Assembly: GCF_041260155.1 (NCBI RefSeq)
Contig: NC_091947.1
Span: forward strand, 30,608,528-30,672,527
Reading direction: 5' to 3'
Length of the DNA: 64,000 nt
Source: Ptychodera flava
Taxonomy: Eukaryota; Hemichordata; Enteropneusta; Ptychoderidae
Shown here: piece after piece, positions 62,126-64,000 of the stretch
Position numbering within the stretch: the first letter of the stretch is position 1
Layout of the letters: each line of letters starts with the position of its first letter
Notes under the pieces: model-generated
What the model saw: only the letters and a program-made list of their open reading frames with translations
Databases searched by the model: none
Told to the model about the DNA's origin: nothing
Made by a program: the position numbers and the translations under genes

Positions 62126-63340
62126 CTAACTCCATTCAAAAACCGTATCAAAATTTTCCCTTTTGATCATCCTCTTGATTTTATCACTGTCTTTTCGACT
62201 GATTTCTCGGCATTCTAACAACGTAATCTTCTCAATTACATTTTCCTGGTCATGGAGTAACCTATACACAGGTTCACGAGAAAGCTTATTGCACCCATAG
62301 ACGTACAATTTTTTCAGATTCAGAAACCTGTTTGAATTGAAGACGTCAAGTAGTACAGAGTCACTGAAGCTCTGGATATGAATGATGTCAATGGTCTGCA
62401 ATCTGAGGCTGTGTCTGAGCAGAAATGACATTGCATGTGGTGTGATGTCTTCTTCCTTGGCGTACAAAACTAACTGACACAGATTACTGAATGGTTTGTT
62501 GTTCTGGAGCTCCAACTTCTCTTGGAAATCAGAGGTCTCCTTGAAATGTGCATCATCTATCGGTCTGACATCGATAGTCAGCTTGGATAAATCTTGACAG
62601 AGATAACCCACTGCATACAGATCGATATCATCAATATCTTGCAGATTCAAGATTTTCAGATTCTGGCCTACTTTGCTAAGTATGGGAGCGATGTGTTCTC
62701 CAAATAGAACATTTTCATGGTGGCCACTCACGGTGAAATCTTGGAGATTTTCCAACAATGTGACGTGTTGTAAACCACTGTAGGTAAATCCACTGGGTCC
62801 TGCTAGTACAAACTTTGACACTGCTAGGCACTGAATACATGCCAGATATACACTTTTATCGGTCACTTTTGGAAATGAACTATCTGCAATCAATGACTGT
62901 AACTGACACTTGGTGTCAGCTGCCAACCCGATGTCACATCCCTCCTTGCGTATTCCTTCCTGTTCCAGTCCTTCCTCAAACACGGAAAAGACGTTAATCC
63001 AATTGATGTGTCTGATGTTTGGCATGTGATTGATCAAAGCAATCACTGCATCGCCTGACACCATTGTATTGAAGATATCCAGCCAAACCAACCCACAGCA
63101 TCCCTGTCCCCTCTGTGACTTCCGACACATGTGGAATATGACATCATCTTCCACTGAAACACCATGAAGATTCAGCTCTTTCAACTTTGTACACTTGTCT
63201 ATAACGGTTAGAAGGGCATCTCCGTAGCACTTTGTTGCAGCGAAGTTCAAACTCACAGCTTGAGTGAGTGAGTGTGCCAGATACTGAAATGCCTTTTGTG
63301 TCACACGATTGCACTGGGCCACATTTAGGTACTTGATTCT
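62126..63340 (-). CDS. Leucine-rich-repeat protein, last exon only (5' part beyond window)
   Basis: The acceptor TTTCTTTTCCAG lies just above 63340, and the frame runs in phase 0 from 63340 (RIKYLNVAQCNRVTQKAF) through 404 residues to the stop at 62126-62128. Repeats of the cysteine-containing LRR type are visible: KELNLHGVSVEDD, LVWLDIFNTMVSGDAV, LKILNLQDIDDIDLYAVGYL, LKKLYVYGCNKLSREPV and ITLLECREISRKD. Such repeats are typical of F-box/LRR and AMN1-like proteins, in which they bind the substrate of an SCF ubiquitin ligase. No F-box is in this exon, so that role is only a possibility. Upstream exons must lie above 64000, or in 63341-64000 unrecognised. I do not assign an orthologue. Confidence 0.8.
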   Translation of the reverse strand, partial: RIKYLNVAQCNRVTQKAFQYLAHSLTQAVSLNFAATKCYGDALLTVIDKCTKLKELNLHGVSVEDDVIFHMCRKSQRGQGCCGLVWLDIFNTMVSGDAVIALINHMPNIRHINWINVFSVFEEGLEQEGIRKEGCDIGLAADTKCQLQSLIADSSFPKVTDKSVYLACIQCLAVSKFVLAGPSGFTYSGLQHVTLLENLQDFTVSGHHENVLFGEHIAPILSKVGQNLKILNLQDIDDIDLYAVGYLCQDLSKLTIDVRPIDDAHFKETSDFQEKLELQNNKPFSNLCQLVLYAKEEDITPHAMSFLLRHSLRLQTIDIIHIQSFSDSVLLDVFNSNRFLNLKKLYVYGCNKLSREPVYRLLHDQENVIEKITLLECREISRKDSDKIKRMIKRENFDTVFEWS

Positions 63341-64000
63341 CTGGAAAAGAAAGAAAATTTATAGTTTCTTTTAGGGTACTACCAGGAAGTCTTTTTCATG
63401 AAAAGTAACTTTATAGGAGTATTGCATTCCATACAGTCCTACGTAAGATTTGATTTACACTATAAAATACATCATTCATATTAAATCTTCAAGAACTAGT
63501 GCCTTATTGTAATTAAAGTGAGACTTGAGTGGACACCGTGGGTCACCAGTATGTATTAGGGAGATGGTGCAGTGGCAAAGAATGTGAAATTTTCAGAAGA
63601 GTTACTTTCAGAATGTGCTTAGGAATACAATTCAGAATAACATTCAGACATTCACTATGTGAGATAATATTCTGTATATTCCAGAAGAGTCCTTTCAGAA
63701 TGTGCTTTGGAATACAATTCAGAATAATATTCAGACACTCACTATGTGAGATAATATTCTGTATAGAAGTAACAAGTCATTGACATTGACATAGTCCCCA
63801 CTTGTAATAGGAGTATTAGTCTTGATTGGGCAGGGAAATGAGGTCATTAAGAAGTATCACTGGAGTGTGTATGTTTAGATCTATGAAGTAATGCATATAT
63901 ATGCATATTCAAGGTCAAAGGTCATCAAGGTCACGTGACATTTTGAAAAAAAACCCCATTGTATTGCTAATTAATCCATATATGCCAAAATTCAGACCTC
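63341..64000. other. Intron of the LRR gene
   Basis: Upstream intron sequence of the minus-strand LRR gene, with no exon recognised. It holds an 87-bp tandem duplication and a 16-base palindrome (ATGCATATATATGCAT at 63892-63907). Confidence 0.5.
63591..63764. repeat. 87-bp tandem duplication
   Basis: Two head-to-tail copies with boundaries near 63678. Both contain TTTCAGAATGTGCTT, ATACAATTCAGAATAA and TCACTATGTGAGATAATATT, the last being a small inverted repeat. Few differences, so fairly recent. Confidence 0.85.

Overview
The window is a 64 kb piece of an AT-rich, intron-rich animal genome. Introns are GT-AG, and five protein-coding genes were reconstructed by joining exons. Gene content and gene order suggest an invertebrate deuterostome (hemichordate, echinoderm or amphioxus grade). 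The species cannot be fixed from the sequence alone.

Layout: (1) 256-9300, minus strand: ENO4, an enolase-like protein, in 11 coding exons. (2) 9301-9862: short head-to-head promoter. (3) 9863-13980, plus strand: ANKRD53-like ankyrin-repeat protein in 4 coding exons, with an apparent frameshift in the last. (4) 13981-20372: tail-to-tail intergenic region and 3' UTRs, with a 200-bp foldback. (5) 20373-29331, minus strand: TEX261 (SVP26-family cargo adaptor) in 6 coding exons; its second intron holds several DNA-transposon relics. (6) 29332-29831: a second head-to-head promoter. (7) 29832-56118, plus strand: a Neuralized (NEURL1-type) E3 ligase in 4 coding exons, with one NHR domain in each of two exons and the RING in the last. 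(8) 56119-62125: long gene-poor stretch. (9) 62126-63340, minus strand: last exon of a leucine-rich-repeat protein whose 5' exons lie beyond the window.

The third NEURL intron (42558-55732) is a transposon hub. It contains a TTAA-flanked Kolobok-like element with a THAP-like fragment and promoter-motif tandem repeats, a ~145-bp-period minisatellite bracketed by short inverted repeats, a long hairpin, and a 5.56-kb nearly intact piggyBac element with all three catalytic aspartates. A 273-bp TTAA-flanked element in the TEX261 intron shares the piggyBac ends and is probably its non-autonomous derivative.

The genes are ordinary animal housekeeping, ciliary or signalling genes, not a single pathway. 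The ANKRD53/TEX261 tail-to-tail pair is, as far as I recall, also adjacent and convergent on human chromosome 2p13.3, so this is likely an ancient gene pair. The least expected material is in the mobile elements and in two phase-compatible candidate alternative last exons (12108 and 61871). I found no convincing previously undescribed multi-gene system.
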